Assembly: GCF_000234665.1 (NCBI RefSeq)
Contig: NC_018334.1
Location: 744,001 to 808,000, forward strand
DNA: 64,000 nt
Direction of reading: 5' to 3'
Origin: Leishmania mexicana MHOM/GT/2001/U1103
Taxonomy: Eukaryota; Euglenozoa; Kinetoplastea; Trypanosomatida; Trypanosomatidae
Positions 1 through 11,203 of this stretch are shown piece after piece (within the stretch, counting starts at the first letter, position 1; every line of letters begins with the position of its first letter). A program made the position numbers and the translations under genes. The notes below the pieces were generated by a model. The model was not told where the DNA came from and did no database searches. It was given only the letters and a program-made list of their open reading frames with translations.

Positions 1-1411
1 CACTGGTCTGTGATGGGGGACGTCACAAACCTTTTAGACGTCTCCAGGTAGGGGGAGGGGGCTGTCTTCTGTGCTCTGCCCCTACGGAACCGCTGCTTGT
101 CTTCTCGATGCCCTCTACCAAAGCGCAGGGTCCGCCCTTCCTTATCCACCATATCTCTTACCCGGGGGCTGGCGTGATGGCGGTTGGCCGGGGTGGTGCT
201 GGACTGGAGCGCATACACGAGGCAGTAAAACTAGTTGCCATCCTCCCCAGCAGAGGAGAGAAGACAGGGAGCCGCCAAGCACACACGCATATGCCCGTAC
301 GTCACTGCCGGGAGCCGCCCGGGAGAAGCAGCTGAGACGCGCTAGAAGAGGGCAAAGGGCTTTGGCAATGGAAAGGGGGGATTTGAAGCCCATCAAACCC
401 CGTGACCTAGGTGTGGGAGATGAGCTGGACAGAAGACATACGCCTGCACCTAATATTAACAGCTGATCAGCCCTCTGGGCACTACACCCCGGCGACACGA
501 GCATTTTTCTCAGCGGGATCGCATCGCACGAGCTGCGGGAGAGGAGGAGAGACGAGGGAGAACAAGAGAAGCGATAGTCGCCACCACCCAGCGCTCTTGC
601 GTACACCTATGCCGTAACATACACGTTGCAGAGCTCCAACGGTGGGAGAGAGTGGAAAATGCCAAGCGCAGTCCGTGGTTCACGAAGGGGCAATGAACGG
701 AAGATAGAATGAGCCCAACTAGAATGGAGTAAACCAATGAAAGTCAAGAACACAACACAGCAGACACGCGCACACGTAACGAAAAGGGAAAAATGCAAGA
801 GCTACACTTCTGTCCACACGACAGCGATACGACGAAAGACAAAGGGGGAGCATACACGAGGACCACAAAGACGCGGTGCGAAAAAGCGCACGTTCGTCGT
901 GGCCCGGGCGGGAGCGAAAGAGGCAAGCAAAAAAAGGGCAGAATAAACCAAAAAAAAATAATAATATCAAGAAAATTTACACCGGATCGTTTTCCTTCTT
1001 TGTTTTTCTTTTTCTCCCCTTGACAGATGCGTGGACGCCGGCGTTTCTTGCTCAGCCATTTCGTGAATCTAAGATGCGCGCGCGCGTTCCTTATGCGTAT
1101 GTGCGTTATTGTAGCCCATCACGAGTTCCTTGAAGCCAAACAAAAGGAGGAAAGGGGGGATGCGGGACAAGAAAAGGCCGAAAAAAAGAGGGAGACGGAA
1201 CCGTTGTCTGTAGCACCTCCCACTGCGCTGCTGTCATGTACGGCAGTTTTGTGCGTTTTGCTTCTCTGGTGGTGTGTGCGCCTGCGTACACCAAAGAGGA
1301 GAAACTGAAAACAAAATGGAAGGGAACACGTGCATGTGCCCGCTCGGAGGAGCTTAGTGTTAATAGCCGGCGAACATGTGGCGAGCACGACCTCACCTCC
1401 ACGCCACGCTG

Positions 1412-1433
1412 CACACACACACACACACACACC
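1412..1433. repeat. CA dinucleotide run
   Basis: About eleven CA units in intergenic DNA. Such runs are common in trypanosomatid untranslated regions and are useful as polymorphic markers; no function is implied. Confidence 0.9.
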
Positions 1434-4400
1434 GACACATACAAGCACAAGCACCCCCATATGCGTACACACATGCATGCCCATACACGCCCACAGACAA
1501 CGAGGGTAATAGGCGCAGGTCCACAGAATGGGGTGCGCTCTCAGACAGTTGAGCACTATGCCATGCTATCAAAAGGGAGAGGGCGAAAATAAAAAAAAAC
1601 CCTTGGCACAAGAGGAAAACAAAGAAGGCGACAGAACCACAGCGCTTCATCAAAGAGGAGACGGGAAAAAGATAAGTGCTAACATGTGAGGGAAAGTAAC
1701 CCCCCCCCTCCCCCTCCAAAACAAAACAAAAACAAAACAAAAAAAAGAAGAAGAAGACAGTCGGCCCGTTACATAGAAGAAATATATGCGTCCCTGTCTC
1801 GATGAAGAGCGGATGCGGGTGTGTCAAGCTCAGATTCGGCACAACATAAGAGAGAAAAAAAAAAATGTGGCCGAGATAAAAAAAGAGTCAACGAGTATTC
1901 TGAGGCGGTGGTGTTGGTCTGCTCTTTGAAGTGATTGTCCGAAGGGGTGTACCTCCTCTGGTCAGAAACTTGACCTTTTTTTCTTCTGTTTGTGCTTATT
2001 ATCCGTATTCCACGTCATTCTTTATTTCGTGACACACTTCTCTTGCTCTAGCGTGTATGCATGTGTATGCATGTGTATGTGTGTGTTCGTGCAGCTGCTG
2101 AGCATGTATTGTTACGGAGCGTAAAGCTCTTGTTTCGTTGTTGTTGTTTTCGTTTATTGGTATCATGATGGCAAAGGTGGCTGGCAAGCACGCATACCCT
2201 TTCTTTTCTATCGCTGTGCGGACTTTTATCGGCTGCACAGATTTGTAGTTTAACAAGATGCCGTGAGAGAGAGGGACACACCGGATAGAGAGCCCAAGAA
2301 CAGTAGCTCTGAGAAGAAAACGAAGGTGGCGGTGGGAAGCGCTATATGGGTAGAGGTGACATACATGTCAACAGAAAGAAAAAAGCCAGCAGCACTAGGC
2401 GAAAAAGAAAACGCTCAAGACAGGCAAAGGAGAAACACAGAGATGGGGTACACGTGAGAGTAGGTTGATCAACACGCATTATCCAACCACTTCTTAAAAA
2501 TGGAGAGAGACAAAAAAAAAGTCTGCAAAGGCCTCTCTTTCTCAATTGGCATGATTTTGAAACAATGACACCAAGTATATACCCTTGTGTGTGTGTATGT
2601 TTTGTTTCCCCGACATGTCCATCACACCTTGTCATGATGGCATAGGCGCTCTGCGAATCCGTATGTGTAGGTGTCTCTAGGTGTGTGTCGGCGTGGTCGT
2701 CACGCATGCTATAGGACACAACACCACCGGAGACACAAAAAGGAAAGCGTGTAGCGAAATGCCAAAGACTTTCATATGAATGCAGGACATGAACAAGGGA
2801 TAAAAAGAGGAGAGGAAGAGGAGTAGGAGGAGGGGGCAGTCCCTCTCGCTACAACATGCAAACTTGAGCGAGTTATGTCACACAGTGGTTCCGAGAGCAG
2901 CTACTCTATCGCGACAGCACACACAAAAACGCCGCATGCGGTGGTATCATGCTCTCGCAACGGTGTTGCGCTGGCTCGTGTGTGTCAAGGGAGGGCGAGA
3001 GAGGGAGAGAACACACGAGGAAACACAGCAGTGGTGTAGTGAAAAGGGTGTGGTGAAAAGAGAACGCAGAGCATCTCTGATCAGGTAAAAAAGAAGAGCG
3101 GGAGTAAATCGTTAAAGTCGAAGGAGCAAAGAAAAAAAAGACCTCCAGGGCCTCGGCGGGACTACACTGCTGAACACTTCATCCGTTTCTCAATTTCCCG
3201 CTTGGAAGAAGTTGGGGAGATGGGCCATGAAAAACGCCCCGCTTGGGCCATCCACATGGTTTGCATGAGTCCCACGTGGCCTCACCGCTTCGTTGGACAT
3301 TTTTTTTGGTGGCAGGATGACTTCACACTTCCTTCAGGGGTTGAATGGGGTTGTGAACGACTACGAACATCGAAGCCGAACGACGCGGCCACTGCCCGCG
3401 CCTGCCACCAGCCGTCTATGTGTATGCGTTTGGTACTCGATAGACTGGATCGACCACGATCGAGGTGGGCAGCGGTATGCAGGCGAGGCCCCCTCCTGCA
3501 GAGTTGCCAGGCCTCCCGTGTTATTGGCAGCCCCTCTCCTCATCCTCCTCTCCGGTCCTCTCCGGCGGGCCCGATGTGCATCCTTAAAGCACCCCAAAGA
3601 TTGGACGGAGAAACGCTTTTTTTTGGCGATGGAAGAGGAAAAGAAAGAGAGGAGCAGTGGAGAAGAAACACACCAGCACCAGACAGGGCACTACAACAGG
3701 ACGAATTCGAATGAGTAACCTATACAGGGGAGCACACAAAACGAAAAGGGCGAAAAAAGAAAATGGCATTCAAAAGAGGTGGGAAAAAGAAAAGAAAATA
3801 CGCCCACACACACACACGCACACGCGCAAAGGGAGGCTGGGTCGGGAGAGTAGCACACATATGAAGGCTTGTAGCAATGATAACGAGAAAACAAAGAAAA
3901 CAGAAGAAAAAAAAGACATCTAGACTGGGTAGGTGGGAACGAAAAGCTCTCGGTGGCTGCTGCGAGGAAGGTTGGGAGGGTGCTAGGAATCTCGAAGTTG
4001 CTCACTTTCAGTGCTAGTAAAGGAGAAAGTAGAAAGAAGTAGGGTTGAAACGGAGGACTCTAGGAGACAGGCATAATAACAAGGAGAAGCGAAATGTGCA
4101 CATGAAGACAGGATAATGCGTCAGCGTACGTTGGGTGTCCTAACCGTTTGCTGTACCACCAGTACCTCACAACCGAGTTCCCGTGCCGAAAACCATGAGA
4201 TCGTGGTCCACTCGCTTCTCAACAAGCGGATACTTAAATCGTCGCGCTTTCCCCAAAAAGACACATGCGAACAGAAACCCCCAGAGACAGAGGCTGGGCG
4301 ACACACGAAAAAAAAAGATGGAAGATAGTGACTCCCAGTAGAGAGAGGGAGGGAGAGATGCCGTCGCATTCGAGCAGGGAAAAAAAGAAGGGGAAAGAGG

Positions 4401-4705
4401 ATCTGAGGAGCGCACAAGCAAAAGACTCGGTTGGCAGAGAAACATACAGGAGAGAAAACGCGACGAGGAAGCGTGTAAAATAAAAAAAAGGTAAAAGACA
4501 AACCCCTCAACATGTCATAGGTGAGGTGCCCACGAGCGCTGTCTGGTCGATCACCCTCCCGCATCAGAATAGAAACTGGACAAAAAAAAAAACAGAAGCC
4601 AAAGACTGGAAATAAAGATGGAAAAAAAGAGAGAAGAGGCGGAAGGAGTGCCATCCTCTTTGTCGGAATCAAGAAACACGCACACGCACAAGACAGACGA
4701 ACAGC

Positions 4706-4722
4706 TATATATATATATATAT
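4706..4722. repeat. TA dinucleotide run
   Basis: A short alternating TA stretch followed by GT-rich sequence, inside the long gene-free region. Confidence 0.9.
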
Positions 4723-5007
4723 GCGTGTGTGTGCATATACATTGTTACCGAAAACAAAAAAAAGCAGGCGTATGCGAATCAAAGAAATAAAAGAATGTCC
4801 GAGGGTAGCAAGCGAAGAAAAAAAACAAAAATCTTCTCAGCACAAGGAGGGATGGCCAAAGGAGAAAATAACACTGATGGAACAGTGAGAAGGTTCGGGG
4901 GCGAGTCGACAATATGAAGATAAAGTAGAAGGTAGACAGGAAAAAAAAAAAGAATGGACCGATTCACAGATTACGTTGAGACGTGTACTATGCTTTCTTT
5001 TTGCTGT

Positions 5008-5107
5008 NNNNNNNNNNNNNNNNNNNNNNNNNNNNNNNNNNNNNNNNNNNNNNNNNNNNNNNNNNNNNNNNNNNNNNNNNNNNNNNNNNNNNNNNNNNNN
5101 NNNNNNN
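5008..5107. other. Assembly gap (100 N)
   Basis: Exactly 100 N, a conventional placeholder for a gap of unknown size. Sequence on both sides is low-complexity intergenic DNA, so no gene is visibly cut. Confidence 0.99.
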
Positions 5108-5478
5108 GAACAAAAAGAGGCAAGAAAACAAACCGATTCGAAGAAAGTGAGCGTGACAAAAAAAAACGAGAAATAGAAGAGGGAAGCGGGGAAAGGTAAA
5201 ATCATGCGGTGCGGCGGCTGTGAGCGTGTGCAGGAGGGAGTAACGCTCACACGCAACAAAACAGCAGAAAAAAAAGACCAAAGACCAAGGCCTTTTTTTT
5301 ATTTTTTGATTGTAGAGAGAGTGAAAAGATGGGGGAGACGAGGGAGCGAACTTTAGAGAAAAAAAATGAGAAAGAGAACGGGAAAGAAAGCGAAGGCAAA
5401 GCGTGCCCAGCAACTACTAGTGAAAGGAAATAAAAAAATTTTGAAAGCGAGAGACACCGAAAAGAGGTGCCACGATGT

Positions 5479-6732
5479 TCAAATAGACAATGAGATCCAG
5501 CGGCCATCGCGAAACACCCATGCTTTGGTATTGCCCCACAACTCAGAGGAGATTGTGCGAGGGAGCGACGCGGAGGGAGCAGCGACGGGGGCAGCGGCGG
5601 GGCGCCACGGCTGAGGTGGCATGGTGCTTGGGCTGTACTGCATCTGCGGCATCCCAGAGGACGCTGTCGCCCCGCAAGGGACGTGCATCATGGGCAGTGC
5701 CGACAGGGCGGATGCTGGAGCAGCGCTGCCCTGCGGAGCCAGGCGTAGGCAACCCTCCCCGTCCATGAAGACGAAACCCAAGACCGAGCAGTCTGCAAAG
5801 GTGTTCACAGAGCTGTCCTTCTTTTTCGAAAAGAAGGACGGCGTGCTTGCTTGCTGAGCCACAGGCACGGCGGACGTCTGGAGTGGCTGCATGACGGAAA
5901 CCGTCTTCGCCAGGTAAGTGGACGAGCCCATTGGCAGGGTAAACTTTCTCTGAACTCCACCTCCCATCCCACTCGACGGCGGAGAGACGGGTATCGCGTA
6001 CCCAGCTGGCGGCGTCAGAGGCTTCGCGTACAGAGGCAGACTCGTCGAGGACTGCGACTGCGTCGCCGACTGTTCTGCGCACAGCCACGCACACGGCACG
6101 CCAGAGTTGTTACCTGCCACAACCGGCTTCGCCGGATTGGGGGACGGGCCGATGTGCGTGCTGGCCCACGGAAGGGATTCCACGGATACCTTCCTCGCTG
6201 GCGCAGACGACGAGCCTGGTACCACCGTCCAGTCCGGCGTCTTGCAGGGAGACTCGATACTGTGGCGCACCCCATTTATGAAGAAGCACGGAGCGGTAGC
6301 GTCGCTGCTGTTTTGCGTTGACACGATACAACTGCCGCTGCCACTCTTAGCGGTGGCAGTTGTGGTGGGCAACGAGTAGAAGGGTGTGGTGCTTCTCCCC
6401 GACCCAACCTGGTCGGCAGGGGATTCGCGGCCATCCTCACTCGAGTACCCGTAGTCCTGCAAGACAGTTGGGCTGCAGTCAAACGAGGAAGTGTGGTGAG
6501 CATCAGCCTTGACTGACGGGGCTGTGTCTTTTGCACTCGCATTGCTCTCCTTGAGCCCAATCATGGGGCTAGAGCACGACCCAGGGGTCGTGTTGACCTC
6601 ATCACCATTTGTGGGGACGGAGTTGCCGTCCAGGCCGAGGTTGCTGAACAGCTGCTGCCACGCGAAGGCGTTGTAGTTATGGCAGTCGCCGCCGTCCACA
6701 CCATCAACAGGGGAAACCTTCCACATCGACAT
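5479..6732 (-). CDS. Hypothetical low-complexity protein, 417 aa
   Basis: ATG at 6732 and TGA at 5479-5481. I do not recognise the family. The protein is rich in Ser, Pro, Ala, Thr and Gly, has no obvious signal peptide or membrane segment, and is probably largely disordered. Three short similar patches stand out: a FFINGVRHSIES patch near the middle, a GFVFMDGEGCLRL patch, and WVFRDGRWISLSI at the extreme C-terminus. Each has an aromatic residue followed by x-[ND]-G and then hydrophobic residues, so they may be repeated short docking modules. A pyrimidine tract and AG about 120 nt upstream fit a trans-splice site for this start. It is the last gene before a 5.5 kb gene-free stretch. The reading frame is much cleaner than the surrounding simple sequence, so I think it is real; function is unknown. 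Confidence 0.75.
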   Translation of the reverse strand: MSMWKVSPVDGVDGGDCHNYNAFAWQQLFSNLGLDGNSVPTNGDEVNTTPGSCSSPMIGLKESNASAKDTAPSVKADAHHTSSFDCSPTVLQDYGYSSEDGRESPADQVGSGRSTTPFYSLPTTTATAKSGSGSCIVSTQNSSDATAPCFFINGVRHSIESPCKTPDWTVVPGSSSAPARKVSVESLPWASTHIGPSPNPAKPVVAGNNSGVPCAWLCAEQSATQSQSSTSLPLYAKPLTPPAGYAIPVSPPSSGMGGGVQRKFTLPMGSSTYLAKTVSVMQPLQTSAVPVAQQASTPSFFSKKKDSSVNTFADCSVLGFVFMDGEGCLRLAPQGSAAPASALSALPMMHVPCGATASSGMPQMQYSPSTMPPQPWRPAAAPVAAPSASLPRTISSELWGNTKAWVFRDGRWISLSI

Positions 6733-8928
6733 GCCGCTCGTGGTGACGGTTTTACCCTTTCACCAACCCCAGTGTGCGCGAGGAGGGAGGAGGGGGATGG
6801 TCGCGGGGACAATGAGAGCACTTTGTGCCCTGACGCGAGGAGGACGTCGTACACTCGGTTCAACGCACACACGAAAAAGAAATAAAAATGAAAGAAGAGT
6901 GAAGACGTGAAAGAGCTTGATGCCCCAACACACATACACACACACTTTCGTTTTTTCTTCTTTTTCGCCCTGATGGGGAGGGAGGGAGAGAGGGTAAAGA
7001 TATCAAAGCTGAATCGGGCACCGAGGAAAACAAAAGGAGAGAGGGAGAAACGCGACCGACAACAGCGAAAAAGAGGAGGTGAGGACTGGCAACACCACAG
7101 AGGGAAGACGAGACGAAAAGGGAGAGGGAGCGGGAACGGACGAGAGAGAGCGGGAAAAAAAAGATGCCGCGAAATGCTCGAGAGGAGAGAAGGCGGCAAT
7201 GAGAAAGTCAGAGGACACAGAAGTGTTCTGCAGTGAGCGCGAATGCAGAGCACGTCTTACAGTGAGAATCTCTCCGTGCAGTGTATGTGGGCGTGCACGT
7301 TTTAGCGGGCAATCTGGTGTTCGAGGGTCCCTGGGAAAAGGAGTAGGGGAGCGAGAGAGGGAGGGAGCGAGGCTCGCGTATGAAAGCCGCCGTCCATGAA
7401 CCGGTGGAATGGAGCACAGTAAAACACAAATATGTGTGTGCGAGCACTTCCGCGTCTTCGCCAGCGTGAGAAAAAGGGGGAGAGATATGGAAGAAAGGAA
7501 AGGGGGAGTTACACTGAGGCCATTGAGCGAGTCAGCACATTCGCCTCCATCGGTCCAACATCGGGCACGCGTGCGGTCGTGCCGCGCACACCGAGGCCAT
7601 GCCGGCAGGAATAGAGCGCGCCTTTCCTACAAAACAGTACAGATGCGTCCCTATATGCCGGTGCTTGTGTACAGGCGAGAGTGCGGGGCCGACTGCCCTT
7701 CCAGCTTCCGGTCGCACCGGATGGGGACATGAAGGGGGCTGTGTGGGTGAGGCTTACTCTGTAGACACGGGCAGTGGAAACAACGAGAGAGGGGGCCACA
7801 AGGTCACTGCGGCCCGTTCGCAGCCAAAACGGAGACGAGAAGGAACACTCACAGGCAGAGCAAAGAGCGCGCCTCCACCGGTGCAGGAAAAGAAAGGCCC
7901 CAGCGTGTCCCCCCCGGATCTCGTCACACCGTTGTGCACCGAGAAAAGCGTGCGTGGGATGCACACAGCGAAGAGATGAGTGGTTCGCCTCCCGCATGGA
8001 CCGGTGCACTCACTCACTGGCGTGGGACGGAGGAGGGGAGGGCGGAGAGGGAGTCCGCAGCACTCACACTGTCCAAGGAGCGCCTTCACGCTAGTATACA
8101 CCACTCGTGAGCAAGGTGGGAAAGAGAGCGAGATGCACTGTTTTACGTGCTACAGAGAGCACGAATAGCTGGGGAAACAGACAAAAAGCACCACACAGAC
8201 GACGGCCAAACAAAAAGGGTAAAGAAGCCGAGAAGAGTCACCGCAACGTGAAAGAGGGGGGGGACCAATAAAAGACGCTAATCTGGCGTGACGACTTAGC
8301 TAGGCGAGCATGATAAGAGACAGGGTCCACAGAGCACTCAGATGAGCGAGCAGGGAAACCATTCTGAAAAGCAGGCAGGCCGTTTCGGAAGTCGAGGCTC
8401 GCGACGTTGACAGAAGGTTGGAGGGAGTTCGGAGAAATGATCGCCGTGATTGGCAACGTCTTTGTTCGCAGTTACAGTGATGACTGTTCAGGCGTACCTT
8501 GCTATTCGCGTACGTGTCGAAACAATACGCATCAAGCTGGAGAGAAAGCATGGAGAAGGGGGAGAAGAGTGGATGGCAAGTACATGGGATACACTTTCGA
8601 GGAAAAAAAGACGCATTTCGATCACGCCGTCATTCCCGCCATCTTACCAATGAGACCATCCTCTCCGTCCCTGAAGGAAGCAGAGAGCCGATGGGGTGCG
8701 CCACAATGCGCATCCTCCACGTGGACAAGGCGCAACGTGCTGCATATCTGCCCTCTTCTTGTTTCACGGACTGCTTCGCTTCTTTCGTTAGCTCGCTTTT
8801 TGTGTGTGTGTCTCACTAAGACACTCTGCTTGACGGCAATGTGACCACAAATCGAAGAACAGAACGCCTGTCCCCCACCCCCACTACACTTGACACAACG
8901 TGAAGGCGGAAAATAAGACAACAGTTGC
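6733..8928. other. Intergenic region
   Basis: About 2.2 kb between the mL43-like gene and the 417-aa gene. The part near 6850-7250 is strongly purine-rich on the plus strand, which is pyrimidine-rich on the transcript and typical of trans-splice and polyadenylation signals. The part from about 7540 to 8100 has balanced, GC-rich composition and could be old repeat sequence. No credible coding region seen. Confidence 0.5.
6854..6900 (-). promoter_or_regulatory. Predicted spliced-leader acceptor
   Basis: On the minus strand a T/C-rich tract (about 6900-6872) is followed by the first AG at 6855-6854, giving a 5' UTR of about 121 nt before the ATG at 6732. Predicted from pattern only. Confidence 0.4.
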
Positions 8929-9717
8929 TCACTCGGGTGGCTTTAGCTGTCCCTTCCGCTCGCGCCACCAGTCTTCCTCGCGCTGGGCCTCGCGTCTGCG
9001 CAGCATGTCAATGGCATCCTGCCCAAGGCTAGAGTGGTCAGGGACGGAGAAGAGGCTGTACTCGTTCAGCGTCGGCGGCGCTGGTCGACCCGCTCCGGTG
9101 CGGTGCTGCTTTTTCCAGTGACTGAGGTTGTACTCTAGGTCAGTCTGCAGGCGCGGCATCACGTGTTCCTTCCAGCGTTGGTTCACCTCCTCCGTGCTCG
9201 CCTCTGGGATGTCGGTGTAGCGACGCACACGATCGGCAATCGTGTCCTCCTCCGCTTGCATCTGCGCCCCATACTGTTGAATGTAGTAGTCCCACTCCTT
9301 CTCCGTCAGCTTTCGGCTCCACTGCGCCGGCGGGTTGTGGCGGGCGCGGGTGCCCTCGTAATTCCAGAGATATGGGTTCCAGGTCCCCTGCACACTCCTG
9401 CGCTGCAGATGCAGGTGGGAGGCAGAGAAGGAGTGATTGTAGTCGTTTCCTTCGTTCACCAGGCGGTGAAAGCGAACGTTGATGCCCATCGAGCTGAGAA
9501 AGCGGATGGAGTACGCCTTCTCGCTTCCATCCCGGTAGATCCCGGTGATGCTGCTCTCCGGCCACTGGCGAGGGCGAATGTCAATTTTCACCTGTGGATA
9601 CTGCCGGTTGAACTCGGGCAGGTAGGTGGCCATGAACTGCCGCATCGCTGGATTCCCTTTGTTGGGACTATACGACACGATGATCTTCTGCAAGCAAAGC
9701 TCACCGTTGCGGCTCAT
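8929..9717 (-). CDS. Mitochondrial large-subunit ribosomal protein, mL43 type (L51/S25/CI-B8 domain)
   Basis: ATG at 9717, TGA at 8929-8931, 262 aa. Residues about 10-95 match the thioredoxin-like L51/S25/CI-B8 fold: a KIIVSYSPNKGNPAMRQF start (beta strand, turn, helix), then KIDIRPRQWPESSITGIYRDG and a YSIRFLSSMGINVRFHRL strand. This is the pattern of mitochondrial ribosomal protein mL43, with the related complex I subunit B8/NDUFA2 as the alternative. The roughly 165-residue charged C-terminal extension (many Trp, Arg, Glu and Gln) is far longer than in animal mL43, in keeping with the habit of trypanosomatid mitoribosomal proteins to grow extensions. It would act in the mitochondrial matrix in translation. 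It is followed in the window by other likely mitochondrial genes upstream (12.9-15.4 kb). Confidence 0.8.
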   Translation of the reverse strand: MSRNGELCLQKIIVSYSPNKGNPAMRQFMATYLPEFNRQYPQVKIDIRPRQWPESSITGIYRDGSEKAYSIRFLSSMGINVRFHRLVNEGNDYNHSFSASHLHLQRRSVQGTWNPYLWNYEGTRARHNPPAQWSRKLTEKEWDYYIQQYGAQMQAEEDTIADRVRRYTDIPEASTEEVNQRWKEHVMPRLQTDLEYNLSHWKKQHRTGAGRPAPPTLNEYSLFSVPDHSSLGQDAIDMLRRREAQREEDWWRERKGQLKPPE

Positions 9718-10234
9718 CCTTACTCCGCTGCGATGAAAAGATCTTGTGCGCGTGCGTCATGTTGGGAGAAGGATGCGTAGACGACCGGTGCAGAAAAGAG
9801 AGAGTAAGAGAATCGAGGTCATTGGGAATGTGGCCAGTGGGAGCATGCACGTGCGACGAGCTTTCTGCGACCGACAAACGGAGTGGAAGAGAAAAAGATG
9901 CGACCCCACTCAAGGGGTGAAGGGAAAAGCCAACATGCGGTCGAGGAAACGTCTACGAGAGCGAGGCACTACGCAGTTGCACAACATGCGCAGCTGAGGA
10001 GCCGTTTTCCATGGCTCGATCGTGTGTGCTTTATGGATCACACATGTGTAAGAGAATGGAGAAGGTGCACCGGATGCAGATTATACGCATGCTTTATCCC
10101 CGGCATGACCACGGCCAGCAAACGGAGCTGTGACGCAGCACCGCCCACATAGCAGCATGACCTTCACTCCATACGGCCTCATCGACCGCCAGGAGCAGGG
10201 TCGCTGCATGTCGTGGTGCAGCACAAGTTGACAG
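9718..10234. other. Intergenic region
   Basis: About 0.5 kb without a credible coding region. On the minus strand a short T/C-rich tract near 9800-9815 lies upstream of the mL43-like start and could serve its trans-splicing. Confidence 0.5.
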
Positions 10235-11203
10235 CTATCCCTTGCGTAGTGGCCGCGCTTGGAGGGTCCAAGGTAGGCGAGCCTGGACCGCCTGAATACC
10301 GAGCCTCCCCCCGCTTGCACGGCTGTTCAGCGGACCTTTCTCACCCGACACCCCATCCGTGGTACGCTCCTCCATGCTCCGATTGTACGAAGCCAGGTGT
10401 CGTTGGACGTCACGCAAGAAGCCCTTCGCCGGATAGTTCACCTCCACTCGCGCTCCCTGACTGACGTCGGTATCAGAGCTGCTCCCGACGTCGAGCAACT
10501 GCTCCACGGTCCGCTGCACAAGCCTTCGGTGCTGCGCTACAGCCTTACTGGAATGACAGAGTCGTGTATACGCTTTGTTTGTACGGGGAAAAGCCGAGGT
10601 CAGCATACCGCCTTCCTCAATGAGAAACTGAAGCGTGCAGAAGAGCGGCCATGTGCTGAGTGGCTCCTTCTGGCCCGTCTGATGTCCTTCGCTAAGGCTC
10701 TCATCAGTGATAGAGGCCTCCAGTCTCTCAATCAGCTCCACCAGGCACGCGTGAGTCTGGCGCATCGTCTCCATGTCGCCCGTGTTCAAAGACACCAGAA
10801 GAGCATCGGTGGCCGATATCACGTGGCTGCTCACCGTCGACGCCTCCAGATATTCGAGCAGCGAGCCAAACACCCCAGACTGCATTGCACAGGGTGTGCC
10901 AAGGTCGCGCCCAGCACCAACCGGTCGGTTCACCATGTGAAGCAAATCCTCTGCTCTGTACAACAGCACGCTACGTTCCGTGGAGGCACGAGCAGGAGAG
11001 TCGAGCTCGTGATGGACGGGCGGAGTCTGAATGCGCACCTCTCTTGCACATTCTGAGAGAAGAGGAACGGAAAGACGACCCCTCAAGGTGGTGTGTGGAT
11101 CGAGGAGAAGCGTATGCGGCTGCTCAAGAGCGCGGAGCAGCAAAAGACTATGGTGCACAGAAGGGTGCCACACCATGGACGCAGGACATCTTACGGCGAA
11201 CAT
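10235..11203 (-). CDS. Conserved-looking hypothetical protein, 322 aa
   Basis: First ATG in frame is at 11203; the frame is open another 13 codons upstream, but only from a TTG. Stop TAG at 10235-10237. The family is not recognised. The N-terminal third is rich in Leu, His and Pro; residues about 120-190 look helical (Leu/Glu/Thr-rich, with LVELIERLEASI), and the C-terminal quarter is basic and polar with Ser, Arg and Gly. No clear signal peptide, transmembrane helix or metal-binding motif. Base composition and length of the open frame, flanked by low-complexity spacers in line with the other minus-strand genes, favour a genuine gene. Confidence 0.6.
   Translation of the reverse strand: MFAVRCPASMVWHPSVHHSLLLLRALEQPHTLLLDPHTTLRGRLSVPLLSECAREVRIQTPPVHHELDSPARASTERSVLLYRAEDLLHMVNRPVGAGRDLGTPCAMQSGVFGSLLEYLEASTVSSHVISATDALLVSLNTGDMETMRQTHACLVELIERLEASITDESLSEGHQTGQKEPLSTWPLFCTLQFLIEEGGMLTSAFPRTNKAYTRLCHSSKAVAQHRRLVQRTVEQLLDVGSSSDTDVSQGARVEVNYPAKGFLRDVQRHLASYNRSMEERTTDGVSGEKGPLNSRASGGRLGIQAVQARLPWTLQARPLRKG

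Larger units (their letters stand above)
1..5478. other. Long gene-free stretch
   Basis: About 5.5 kb with no convincing gene on either strand. It holds purine-rich runs on the plus strand (pyrimidine-rich on the transcribed strand), a CA run at 1412-1433, a TA run at 4706-4722 and the 100-N gap at 5008-5107. Open frames here encode only low-complexity Ser/Phe/Leu, Cys/Val or Lys/Arg-rich peptides, as expected of simple sequence. It is probably the 3' UTR of the gene ending at 5479 plus intergenic DNA. A more GC-balanced island at about 3200-3620 is unexplained. Confidence 0.6.

Noticed and set aside
142..606. 154-codon minus-strand frame at the left edge
   Set aside because: Ser/Cys/Leu/Pro-rich and without recognisable features; overlaps plus-strand frames of similar size.
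3202..3714. 170-codon plus-strand frame
   Set aside because: Wrong strand for this unit, no domain, and overlapping alternative frames of similar length.
4706..4722. TA-rich run as a possible replication origin
   Set aside because: Simple repeats of this size are scattered in the intergenic DNA here; nothing else supports an origin.
5851..6321. 156-codon plus-strand frame
   Set aside because: Antisense shadow of the 417-aa gene; Arg-rich composition typical of shadows.
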